Source of the DNA: JAUIAS01 sp030425395 | GTDB lineage: Bacteria > Pseudomonadota > Alphaproteobacteria > Rhodobacterales > Rhodobacteraceae | Assembly: GCA_043553855.1 (NCBI GenBank) | Contig: CP121336.1 | Span: 3,534,001 to 3,598,000, forward strand | DNA: 64,000 nt | Direction: 5' to 3' | Shown: positions 43,588-51,246 of the stretch, piece by piece | Position numbering within the stretch: the first letter of the stretch is position 1 | Layout of the letters: the number at the start of each line of letters is the position of its first letter | Program-made: the position numbers and the translations under genes | The notes under the pieces: generated by a model | What the model was told of the DNA's origin: nothing | What the model saw: the letters and a program-made list of their open reading frames with translations, nothing else | Database searches by the model: none

Positions 43588-44832
43588 TCAGCCTTTGCGT
43601 GCTTCGCCAGCAGCGTTGTACTCGTCATGTGCTTTGTCCCAGTTCTGTCCGGGGAAGGCGCGTCTGACGGCCTCAAGAAACTGAGGGTCCTGTAAGGTTT
43701 CGAAGGTGACGTCTTTGAAATCGACGTCCAAATCCATTTTTTTGATTAGGTCATCTGCCTTCGGAAAGGCCTTGTCGAGTTCGTGCGTCAGCCAAGCTTT
43801 TACATCTGATCCAAACAAGCCAACGGCAGCATCGGGCGGGTTTTGTTTGGCGAGAGGTAGATAATATTCAACGACAGCATCTCTTGACCCATCCAGCTGT
43901 ACTTGAATGTCAGTCTTTACCCGCTTCTGGTACTCTTTCAGTTCCTCTCTCAGACTTGCAATTCTCTCTTCAAACTTTGGTTTTGCGGCTTTGAGGAGCG
44001 CACGACCAAATTTCTTTCCGAGGGATGGTGTGAAATCCTTTCGGAGCTTCGCGACTTTGTCATTGAGAGGTTTGGACGATATAGAGCTGTTTTTGGCAAT
44101 CAGGTCGAAAGACGACTTCAGCCGTCCATCCAGTTCCTGCCCACCACCCAAAGCTTGAATTTCGGCCGGAATTGCTACGCGTTTCTTATCGATGGACGCA
44201 TTCCGGAGCTCGACTTCTACATATTGAAGAAATGTATTGTAGACGCGAACTTTGCGCGCAACATCGAACTTCGTAAGGGGGACTTCTTGGATCGCCTTGT
44301 CAATCTTTTCGATTGTCTCTGACGGAACTGCAGTAGGCGCATTTTCCACTACGATGCTTTCAAGGTGCTGTCGCTCTTCGTCTGATTTTGCCATGACAAG
44401 AGCGACGGCCTTAGCGGAAGGGGAAAGCCTCGCCATGGCTTCTTTCGCCTGTTGGGGCGCAAGACGCATTGCGTTCGTGCCTTGATCGTCATGGTTCTCG
44501 GCTTCGAGCAACAGCGCAGTGGGCGTGAAGACGAAGCCTTCATCATCAACGACCAGAAGGCCCATCCGCAGGCTGGGTGACGACTGTGTCGCAATCCCTG
44601 CGCCCTGTAGTTTCTTTATCGCCTTCAGGTCGCCGTAACCCATTCGGAAGACGCGCTCATCGAAATCCACACAGACGGTGATCAGGTCCGAACCGATACG
44701 ACTTGCGACTCCGACCAAAGCATCTGCAACCGGGGTGTGCATTCCGGGGGCGGCAAAACACACAGATGCTTCCGCATTGGAGATCAGCACGGCCATTTCG
44801 TCCGACGACAGTGTAGAGAAGTAGGAACTCAT
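43588..44832 (-). CDS. Large accessory protein with a degenerate PLD-like N-terminal domain
   Basis: The protein has 414 residues. The first 130 (VLISNAEASVCFAAPGMHTP; GSDLITVCVDFDERVFRMGY; LRMGLLVVDDEGFVFTPTAL) follow the fold order of one phospholipase-D half, but the HKD catalytic His-x-Lys is not present. Residues 130-330 are helical and Lys/Glu-rich (FEERIASLREELKEYQKRVK). The C-terminal end is acidic. I do not know the family. It sits between an IS nest and an AlpA-like gene, in a probable mobile region. PLD-like proteins occur in several defence systems, but function here is unproven. Confidence 0.6.
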   Translation of the reverse strand: MSSYFSTLSSDEMAVLISNAEASVCFAAPGMHTPVADALVGVASRIGSDLITVCVDFDERVFRMGYGDLKAIKKLQGAGIATQSSPSLRMGLLVVDDEGFVFTPTALLLEAENHDDQGTNAMRLAPQQAKEAMARLSPSAKAVALVMAKSDEERQHLESIVVENAPTAVPSETIEKIDKAIQEVPLTKFDVARKVRVYNTFLQYVEVELRNASIDKKRVAIPAEIQALGGGQELDGRLKSSFDLIAKNSSISSKPLNDKVAKLRKDFTPSLGKKFGRALLKAAKPKFEERIASLREELKEYQKRVKTDIQVQLDGSRDAVVEYYLPLAKQNPPDAAVGLFGSDVKAWLTHELDKAFPKADDLIKKMDLDVDFKDVTFETLQDPQFLEAVRRAFPGQNWDKAHDEYNAAGEARKG

Positions 44833-45021
44833 GCTGCTTCTTCTCGATCCCTTTCCCGGTCCTTCATTACGCGATGCCAGTTTGGACGATGCGCACGATA
44901 ACTATGCGCACCCATTTTCTGTGCCTGCTTCACGCTACTTCGGAGTCTCTGCGTGTTCAATCGAAATGCTTCGTGTCATTGCCTTTTCGGATGCATCGTT
45001 TCGAATGGGGTGGAGGCTCGC

Positions 45022-45222
45022 TCAGACCTCACTGGGTGGATGGTCAGGAAAGCTCTGAACGTCGCGTTCAAATGCCTCGACATCGGACAGTCTGTACACG
45101 ACCCGGCCGCCGATCTTCAGGTATCGCGGACCTTCCTTTGCCCAACGCCAGCGCTTGAGTGTTCGGTGGCTGATCTTCCAGCGGGCCGCCAGTTCTTTTT
45201 GATTCACACATACTTCGCTCAT
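45022..45222 (-). CDS. AlpA/MerR-like excisionase or regulator
   Basis: The 66-residue protein is essentially one winged helix: NQKELAARWKISHRTLKRWR, then YLKIGGRVVYRLSDVEAFER. AlpA-type and excisionase proteins of this length control integration and excision of prophages and islands. It is transcribed toward the PLD-like gene, possibly together with it, and lies about 270 bp from the att-like site at 45492, consistent with the edge of an integrated element. No integrase is in the window. Confidence 0.75.
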   Translation of the reverse strand: MSEVCVNQKELAARWKISHRTLKRWRWAKEGPRYLKIGGRVVYRLSDVEAFERDVQSFPDHPPSEV

Positions 45223-45491
45223 TTTCGTCTCCTTTTGCGCAACTTATTTCGGTCGCAAGAGAACGAATGCGTGAGAAGAAAACCTATTCAAGTCGGTAGG
45301 TTGCGTGCTCGGAGGCTATGTTCGAAACAGGCGGACAAGGCGTGAATTGGCGCAAGCCCTAAAAGCCGCGTCGGAACGTTCGGGACGGAGCGGCCCCCAT
45401 CGGCATGGGGTCGGACACTTTTCTCAAGATTTCAGGGATTTTCGTGGCGTCTAGATAAGATCCGAACTGCCAAAACAGCCGATTTAGTGTA
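45223..45491. other. Intergenic, no gene seen
   Basis: Short frames occur on both strands, but none has family or start support. The segment lies between the AlpA-like gene, whose promoter it must contain, and the att-like site. Confidence 0.4.
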
Positions 45492-45510
45492 CGAGTCATT
45501 CCCTCCGCCA
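45492..45510 (+). repeat. att-like site: tRNA 3'-end-like sequence at the island edge
   Basis: CGAGTCATTCCCTCCGCCA resembles the T-loop-to-CCA end of a tRNA gene (serine-type acceptors end CTCCGCCA). The body of a tRNA is missing to the left, but a terminator lies on the right, as expected when an element has integrated into a tRNA gene and leaves its 3' end at one junction. A 17/18 match lies at 36106-36123. Confidence 0.45.
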
Positions 45511-45534
45511 CAAACCATTCGTGAACCCGAGACG

Positions 45535-45556
45535 AGGCCCCAGCGCGGGCCTTTTT
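45535..45556 (+). terminator. Rho-independent terminator behind the tRNA-like end
   Basis: The stem AGGCCC/GGGCCT with loop CAGCGC is followed by a T run. It is about 25 bp behind the CCA-like end, the position of a tRNA terminator. Confidence 0.7.
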
Positions 45557-45976
45557 CTGTGTCAAAGGGACTTGGCGCGGCCATCTGTCTTGCGCTGAAT
45601 TGCTTTTGGATTAAATTTTTCTCCTCAAGCCCCCGTCTCTTTTCACTGAATCTTTATCCAGCTCGGGGAGCAATAAGAAATGTAATTTTTCTCAATAGCT
45701 TGACAGAATATTTTGCGCCGCAGTTGATGTGGGTTCAGCCCTTGCCAACGCCAACAGAGACACCCAAAGGCGGAGTGGTTGCACGCGAGCCAAGAGCGTT
45801 TGAGCTGCACCCACCGCTGGACGCGCATGTCTCACTGACGGCGATTGCCTTTCAGGCCAGCTTTGGTTGACGCCTGTGCAAAGGATCAGAGCGCGGGTTT
45901 TGGTTGAATCGTGCACGTGCGGGAATATCTTTGCTGCAACACATGATTTTCACACCGCAGAGAGAGGCAAAGCGAT
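45557..45976. other. 420 bp without a supported gene
   Basis: There is an AT-rich first half, then a frame ending at 45870 (VVAREPRAFELHPPLDAHVS) that reads plausibly but has no start support. It probably contains the promoter of the gene at 45977. Confidence 0.4.
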
Positions 45977-46495
45977 ATGGCACAGCAATCTCCGACCCGG
46001 CGCGGGTTGATCTCAACAGCGGGGGCGGCACTGGCCCTGGGGGTGTCGGGGCTGATCGTTCCGGCCCGTGCCAAAAGCGGCGGGCAATCAGGCGGATTGG
46101 CCGCGACACCAACGATGCGGGGCGGGGCCAATAATTACCGTCCCGGTGCCCCGATTGTGGATCGGATCGGCGGCGGCGGATTCTGGACAACCGGCACCGT
46201 GCGCCGGGAAGGCGATGGAATGCCCTTGGCAGGGCGTCGCATCCAGGTCTGGGCGCATACCACAGAGGGGCACGAACGTGACGCGCGCTCGCATGGGGCG
46301 ACACTGACCGATGCGGATGGGGTGTTCCGTATCGAAATGCCGCAGATTGTTCCGGCCTTCGGTCAGCCGCACGGGCATTTGGCCTATGACGCGGATTACG
46401 ACGATGGCGGGTTCGAGACAGTGTTCCTGCGGCCAGTCATGACGCGGATGTCGGATACACGCCTGCACGTAGAATTTGTGCTGCGACCCGCGTGA
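45977..46495 (+). CDS. TAT-exported protein with an intradiol-dioxygenase-like fold
   Basis: The 172-residue protein has a twin-arginine signal (SPTRRGLISTAGAALALGVS, cleavage near PARA). The mature part has the beta-sandwich pattern of the intradiol-dioxygenase/transthyretin-like group: TGTVRREGDGMPLAGRRIQV, TDADGVFRIEMP, PHGHLAYDADY. Complete iron ligands cannot be confirmed, so enzyme activity is uncertain. It overlaps the next membrane gene by one base; the pair probably forms a periplasm/membrane redox unit. Confidence 0.7.
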   Translation: MAQQSPTRRGLISTAGAALALGVSGLIVPARAKSGGQSGGLAATPTMRGGANNYRPGAPIVDRIGGGGFWTTGTVRREGDGMPLAGRRIQVWAHTTEGHERDARSHGATLTDADGVFRIEMPQIVPAFGQPHGHLAYDADYDDGGFETVFLRPVMTRMSDTRLHVEFVLRPA

Positions 46496-47100
46496 TGAAC
46501 TGGCGCGGCGCGGTGGTATGGCTGGCGCTGGGGCTTGCCATCCTCGCGCCCGTGTTCGTTGCTGCGCAAAGCCCGCTTTTGCAGTGGCGAGATCCTGTTT
46601 ACGTCATCGCCGGTTTTGCGGGGATCGTCGGGCTGGCGCTTTTGTTGGTTCAGCCTTTGTTGATCGCAGGTGTCCTTAGGGGCATAGACAGACATCGCGC
46701 CCACATCTGGACCGGCATGGGGCTGGTTGTGGCGGTGGTGGTGCATGTTGCAGGGCTTTGGATCACCAGCCCACCAGACGTGGTGGATGTGCTGTTGTTC
46801 CGATCGCCGACGCCGTTTTCGGTATGGGGTGCTGTCGCGATGTGGGCGGTGTTTGGGGCCGCACTTCTTGCCGGTTTGCGCACATGGCTCAGTTTGCGGG
46901 TCTGGCGGCTTGGGCACAGTGCGGCTGTGATTGTGAGTGTCACGGGCACCGTGGTGCACGCCTGGCTGGTTCAGGGCACCATGGGCACCGCGACCAAGGC
47001 CGCGCTGTGTATCTTGGTGCTGGGGGCGGCAGCTTGGGCCCTGCGCAGGCGCCGCGTGTGGCGTATATTGCGCAGGTCCGAACGTCATGGCGGGGGATAG
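46495..47100 (+). CDS. Ferric-reductase-like transmembrane protein
   Basis: This 201-residue protein has about six hydrophobic segments (AVVWLALGLAILAPVFVAAQ; IAGFAGIVGLALLLVQPLLI; GMGLVVAVVVHVAGLWI; AMWAVFGAALLAGL; AAVIVSVTGTVVHAWLV). His residues in helices (VVVHVAG; VVHAW) fit haem ligands of the ferric-reductase transmembrane family (MsrQ/FRE type). It is cotranscribed with the TAT protein before it. ATG 46495 is used; GTG 46492 is equally possible. Confidence 0.75.
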   Translation: MNWRGAVVWLALGLAILAPVFVAAQSPLLQWRDPVYVIAGFAGIVGLALLLVQPLLIAGVLRGIDRHRAHIWTGMGLVVAVVVHVAGLWITSPPDVVDVLLFRSPTPFSVWGAVAMWAVFGAALLAGLRTWLSLRVWRLGHSAAVIVSVTGTVVHAWLVQGTMGTATKAALCILVLGAAAWALRRRRVWRILRRSERHGGG

Positions 47101-47126
47101 GCGCGCAAAATCTTACCTAAGAGGCC

Positions 47127-48272
47127 TCAGATACAGGCGGCGAACAATTCGCGCAGGTTATCGGCGGTCAGAGGCACCGGATTGCCACCGCAGGACGGAT
47201 CGGTCAGGGCGGAGGCGATCAGGTCTTCGACGCGGTCAGGTGTGACGCCCAGTGCGCCCAGCTTGCGCGGGATGTTCAGGCTGTCGTTGAGATCCTGAAC
47301 AAAATCGCAGAACCCGGAAAACCCACCCTCGATGTCCAGATAGGCCGCTGCGCGGTCAAAGCGATCGGTGATCGCGGGCGCATTCAGGCGCAAGACTGCG
47401 GGCATGCAGACGGCGTTGGTGGTGCCGTGGTGGGTGTTGAACACAGCGCCGATGGGGTGGCTCATGGCATGGATCGCGCCCAGCCCCTTTTGAAAGGCGG
47501 TGGCCCCCATCATTGCGGCGCTCATCATCTGGGCGCGGGCCTCGATATCGCTGCCGTCGGCATAAGCACGCGGCAGGTAATCCTTGACGAGGCGCATACC
47601 TTCCAAGGCGATCCCTTGGCTCATCGGATGGTAGTGCGGTGACGAAAACGCCTCGACACAATGGGCAAAGGCATCAAGCCCGGTTCCGGCGGTGATCTGG
47701 CGGGGCATGCCCACCGTCAGTTCCGGATCGCAGATCACCACTGTGGGCAGAACCTTGGGGTGAAAGATGATCTTTTTCACATGGGTGCGGGAATTGGTCA
47801 GAACACTGGCGCGGCCAACCTCGGACCCGGTGCCGGCTGTTGTGGGCACGGCCACGATGGGAGCGATGGCATCGCTGTCTGCCCGGGTCCACCAGTCGCC
47901 GATATCCTCGAAATCCCAGACGGGGCGGGTCTGACCGGCCATGAAGGCCACCATCTTGCCCAGGTCGATGCCTGATCCGCCGCCAAAGGCCACAACCCCG
48001 TCATGGCCGCCTGCGCGATAAGCCTCGAGCCCGGCGGCGAGGTTGTCTTCGTCGGGGTTTGCGTCCACGTCGGCAAACAGGCCGCGCCCCAACCCGGCAC
48101 CGTCCAGCACGTCGAGCGCGCGCGCGGTGATCGGGAGGGCCGCCAGCCCCCGGTCGGTCACCAGCAGGGGCTTTTGCATTCCGGCCTGCGTGCAGGCCTG
48201 CGCCAGTTCCGATATCCGTCCGGCCCCGAAACGCACCTGCGTGGGATAGGACCAGTTTGCCACCAATGTCAT
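47127..48272 (-). CDS. Iron-containing alcohol dehydrogenase
   Basis: The 381-residue group III (Fe) alcohol dehydrogenase has the NAD-binding VVAFGGGSGIDLGKM, PTTAGTGSEVGRASV, and metal ligands in GTGLDAFAHCVEAFSS and IHAMSHPIGAVFNTHHGTTNA. ATG 48272 was chosen; the frame is open further upstream but would overlap the neighbouring gene. It probably oxidises an alcohol made by, or feeding into, the neighbouring glutamine-synthetase-like pathway; the two genes are 28 bp apart and co-oriented. Confidence 0.9.
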   Translation of the reverse strand: MTLVANWSYPTQVRFGAGRISELAQACTQAGMQKPLLVTDRGLAALPITARALDVLDGAGLGRGLFADVDANPDEDNLAAGLEAYRAGGHDGVVAFGGGSGIDLGKMVAFMAGQTRPVWDFEDIGDWWTRADSDAIAPIVAVPTTAGTGSEVGRASVLTNSRTHVKKIIFHPKVLPTVVICDPELTVGMPRQITAGTGLDAFAHCVEAFSSPHYHPMSQGIALEGMRLVKDYLPRAYADGSDIEARAQMMSAAMMGATAFQKGLGAIHAMSHPIGAVFNTHHGTTNAVCMPAVLRLNAPAITDRFDRAAAYLDIEGGFSGFCDFVQDLNDSLNIPRKLGALGVTPDRVEDLIASALTDPSCGGNPVPLTADNLRELFAACI

Positions 48273-48300
48273 TGTCTGTGTCTTTCTTGTCTTGCTGCCG

Positions 48301-49650
48301 TCAGGCGCGTTCAAAGCCGCGCGCGATCTCATAGTCGGTGACTACGCGGTCAAACTCTTCGATTTCCCAACTGGCGGCGCGGGCATAGTGATCTATCACG
48401 TCCTCGCCCATCGCGGCGCGCAGCATGGGCGAGCCTGCCAATGCGTCGCGGGCGTCGCGCAGGGTGCCGGGGATCATGCCGCTGTCGCCGTCATAGGCAT
48501 CGCCGGAGAGCGGCGGGGCCAACTCTAGCGCCTCTTCAATGCCCGCGATTCCAGCGGCGATCTGGGCAGCCATGGCCAGATAAGGGTTAAGGTCTGATCC
48601 CCCGATCCGGCATTCGATGCGCAGTGCCTTGCTGCCTTCGCCACACAGGCGGAATCCGGCGGTGCGGTTGTCCACCGACCAGACACAGCGCGTGGGCGCA
48701 AATGTGCCTTTCTGGAAACGTTTATAGCTGTTGATGTAGGGGGCCAGGAAATAGGTGAAATCCGGCGCGTATTTCAACAGGCCCGCCACATAGGCCCGCA
48801 TCACCGGCGACATGCCAAACGCCGCACCCGGTTCAAAAAATGCGTTTTCACCGCTCTGCCAGAGAGATTGGTGCACGTGGCTGGATGATCCGACCCGGTC
48901 CTGATGCCATTTGGGCAGAAAGGTTGCTGCATGGCCCTGTGCCCAGGCGATTTCCTTGATCGCATGTTTGGCAATCGTATGGTGGTCCGCGGTATCCAGC
49001 GCAGGTGCATACCGGATGTTCAACTCCTCTTGCCCGGCTTCGGCTTCGCCCTTGGAGTTTTCAACCGGTATGCCCGCCGCATAGAGGTGATTGCGCACCG
49101 GACGCATCACGTGTTCTTCCTTGGTGGTCTGCAGGATGTGGTAATCTTCGTTATAGCCGCTGATCGGGGCCAGATCGCGAAATCCCGATTTGCGGATGTC
49201 GTCAAAGCTTTTCTCGAACAGGAAAAACTCCAGTTCGGTCGCCATCATTGCGTCATAGCCCATCGCCGACAGTCGGGCGATCTGGCGTTTGAGCATTGCG
49301 CGTGGGCTGTGAGGCACCTCCTGGTGCGTATGATGATCGAGCACATCGCACAGCACCATCACCGTCCCGTCGAGCCATGGCATCGGACGCAGGGTGGCCA
49401 GATCAGGACGCATCACGTAATCGCCATAGCCCGATTGCCACGACGTAGACGCATAGCCATCCGGGGTGGCCATTTCGAGGTCTGTGGCCAGAAGATAATT
49501 GCAGCAATGGGTTTCCTGCCACGCCGTGTCCACGAAGTGCCCCGCGTGAAACCGTTTGCCCATCAACCGGCCCTGCATGTCCACCAGACAAACCAGAACC
49601 GTATCCACGGCCCCCGACGCCACTTGTGCTTTCAGTTCCTCGAAATCCAC
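48301..49650 (-). CDS. Glutamine synthetase family protein (gamma-glutamyl-amine ligase type)
   Basis: The 449-residue protein carries ATELEFFLFEKSFD (Glu ligands), GEAEAGQEELNIRYA, GHAATFLPKWHQDRVGSSSH and CRIGGSDLNPYLAMAAQIAA, the glutamine-synthetase catalytic fold. The divergence from GlnA and the partner Fe-ADH suggest an enzyme that gamma-glutamylates an amine such as ethanolamine or a polyamine, as PuuA/IpuC relatives do, rather than ammonia. Substrate is inferred, not shown. Confidence 0.85.
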   Translation of the reverse strand: MDFEELKAQVASGAVDTVLVCLVDMQGRLMGKRFHAGHFVDTAWQETHCCNYLLATDLEMATPDGYASTSWQSGYGDYVMRPDLATLRPMPWLDGTVMVLCDVLDHHTHQEVPHSPRAMLKRQIARLSAMGYDAMMATELEFFLFEKSFDDIRKSGFRDLAPISGYNEDYHILQTTKEEHVMRPVRNHLYAAGIPVENSKGEAEAGQEELNIRYAPALDTADHHTIAKHAIKEIAWAQGHAATFLPKWHQDRVGSSSHVHQSLWQSGENAFFEPGAAFGMSPVMRAYVAGLLKYAPDFTYFLAPYINSYKRFQKGTFAPTRCVWSVDNRTAGFRLCGEGSKALRIECRIGGSDLNPYLAMAAQIAAGIAGIEEALELAPPLSGDAYDGDSGMIPGTLRDARDALAGSPMLRAAMGEDVIDHYARAASWEIEEFDRVVTDYEIARGFERA

Positions 49651-49791
49651 GGTGTTTCCTTCTTTGGTCCAAACGCCTGTTCTGTCATCGTAGCCCCAAA
49701 CCGACGCAGGGGTCGAGACGTCAGAAGGCCCGATCGGCAGGAACCGTCAGTGTCGTCATGCAACGGGCAAAAAACAGGACGTAAACCACGC

Positions 49792-49822
49792 AAAAACCCC
49801 CGCAGTTGCCTGCGGGGGTTTT
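49792..49822 (-). terminator. Terminator downstream of pdhC (bidirectional)
   Basis: The perfect 8-bp stem CCCCCGCA/TGCGGGGG with loop GTTGCC has T runs on either strand. It lies 22 bp after the pdhC stop. Confidence 0.9.
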
Positions 49823-49843
49823 GTTTCACTCTGTAAACCCTGA

Positions 49844-51157
49844 TCAGGCGAGCATGGTCAGCGGGTTTTCGAGGTTTTCCGTGATCGCCTTGAGCAGGTC
49901 CGCGCCCAGTGCGCCGTCGATCACCCGGTGATCAACAGACAGGGTCACGGACATCACGGTTGCGATCTCCATTTCGCCTGCATCGTTGACGATGGGTTTC
50001 TTGATCCCGGCACCCACGGCGAGGATCGCGCCGTGGGGTGGGTTGATCACGGCGTCGAAGTTTTCGATCCCGAACATGCCAAGGTTGGAGATCGCAAAGC
50101 TGCCGCCCATGTATTCATGCGGGGCAAGTTTGCGGTCGCGGGCACGCGCGGCGAGGTCTTTCATCTCGGACGACAGTGCGGAGAGCGATTTCATCTCGGC
50201 GTCCTTGAGGACCGGCGTGAACAATCCGCCTTCGATGGCGACGGCCACGGCCACGTCCGAGGGTTTCAGACGCAGCATACGGTCACCCGCCCAGACGGTA
50301 TTGGCCTCGGGCACCTGTTGCAGAGCGATTGCACAGGCCTTGATGATGAAATCATTGACCGAGAGTTTCACGCCGCGCGACGCCAGTTTGGCGTTGAGAT
50401 CGGCGCGGAAGGCCATCAGTGCATCCAGCTTGATGTCGCGGCGCAGGTAGAAGTGCGGGATCGTCTGCTTGGCCTCGGTGAGGCGCGCGGCGACGGTCTT
50501 GCGCATGCCGTCAAGCTTGACCTCTTCAAAGTCGCGCCCGTCATACATTTTCATGACGGTGTTGGCGTCCGGCCCCGTGGGCGCGGAGGCCGGTGCAGCG
50601 GCAGAGGCGGATGCCGCCGCGGGTGCAGAGGCAGGGGCCGCTGCCGGTTTGGCAGACGCCGCTTCTACATCGGCTTTGACGATACGGCCATGCGGGCCAG
50701 ATCCGGTCAGGGACGCGAGATCAATGCCCTTGTCGGCAGCGATGCGCCGCGCCAGCGGTGAGGCAAAGATGCGGGTGCCATCCTGCGCGGCCGGAGCGGC
50801 AGGGGCAGGGGACGCGGGTGCCGCGCTTGCCGGGGCCGCTTCTGCCGCGGGGGCGTCGGCGGGTTCGGCTGCAGGGGCTGCAGCAGCGGGTGCGGCGAGA
50901 TCATCGGCGCTTTCGCCGTCTTCGAGCAGCACCGCAATGGCGGTGTTGACCTTGACGCCTTCGGTGCCTTCCTCGATGAGGATCTTGCCGATGGTGCCTT
51001 CGTCGACGGCTTCGAATTCCATCGTGGCCTTGTCGGTTTCAATCTCGGCCAGGATGTCACCCGACGACACGGTGTCGCCTTCCTTGACCAGCCATTTTGC
51101 GAGCGTGCCTTCCTCCATCGTGGGAGAGAGGGCGGGCATGAGTATTTCAGTGGGCAT
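49844..51157 (-). CDS. pdhC: Pyruvate dehydrogenase E2, dihydrolipoamide acetyltransferase
   Basis: The 437-residue E2 transfers the acetyl group from lipoate to CoA. The single lipoyl domain has lipoylated Lys43 in EIETDKATMEFE. A long Ala/Pro linker follows (residues 88-125), then a peripheral-subunit-binding domain (ASPLARRIAADKGIDLASLT), a second Ala/Pro linker, and the catalytic core with the active-site His in SVDHRVIDGALGADLL. It is the last gene of the pdhABC operon. The first about 290 bp are nearly identical in DNA to the start of pdhB. Confidence 0.97.
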   Translation of the reverse strand: MPTEILMPALSPTMEEGTLAKWLVKEGDTVSSGDILAEIETDKATMEFEAVDEGTIGKILIEEGTEGVKVNTAIAVLLEDGESADDLAAPAAAAPAAEPADAPAAEAAPASAAPASPAPAAPAAQDGTRIFASPLARRIAADKGIDLASLTGSGPHGRIVKADVEAASAKPAAAPASAPAAASASAAAPASAPTGPDANTVMKMYDGRDFEEVKLDGMRKTVAARLTEAKQTIPHFYLRRDIKLDALMAFRADLNAKLASRGVKLSVNDFIIKACAIALQQVPEANTVWAGDRMLRLKPSDVAVAVAIEGGLFTPVLKDAEMKSLSALSSEMKDLAARARDRKLAPHEYMGGSFAISNLGMFGIENFDAVINPPHGAILAVGAGIKKPIVNDAGEMEIATVMSVTLSVDHRVIDGALGADLLKAITENLENPLTMLA

Positions 51158-51179
51158 CTGTTATGCTCCTTGTCGTGTG

Positions 51180-51236
51180 GCGGAGCGAGGGGGTCCCCCC
51201 CTCGCGCTCCCCGGAGTATTTCCGGCCAGAAGAAGG
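51180..51236. repeat. Intergenic hairpin plus repeat (copy 1)
   Basis: The hairpin GGAGCGAGGGGG/CCCCCTCGCGCTCC is followed by CCGGAGTATTTCCGGCCAGA, then AGAAG. The second part belongs to a short repeat also found at 56610 and, inverted, at 57735. It lies in the pdhB-pdhC spacer. Confidence 0.7.
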
Positions 51237-51246
51237 GCAGACCGCC

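Noticed and set aside
43588..44832. Calling the PLD-like gene a defence system
   Set aside because: There is a single gene without recognisable partner, catalytic motif or defence neighbours; evidence is insufficient.
45492..45510. Complete tRNA gene
   Set aside because: Only the 3' end resembles a tRNA; no acceptor 5' strand, D-arm or anticodon arm can be drawn upstream.
45643..45916. Overlapping short frames before the TAT protein
   Set aside because: No starts, families or codon-use support on either strand.
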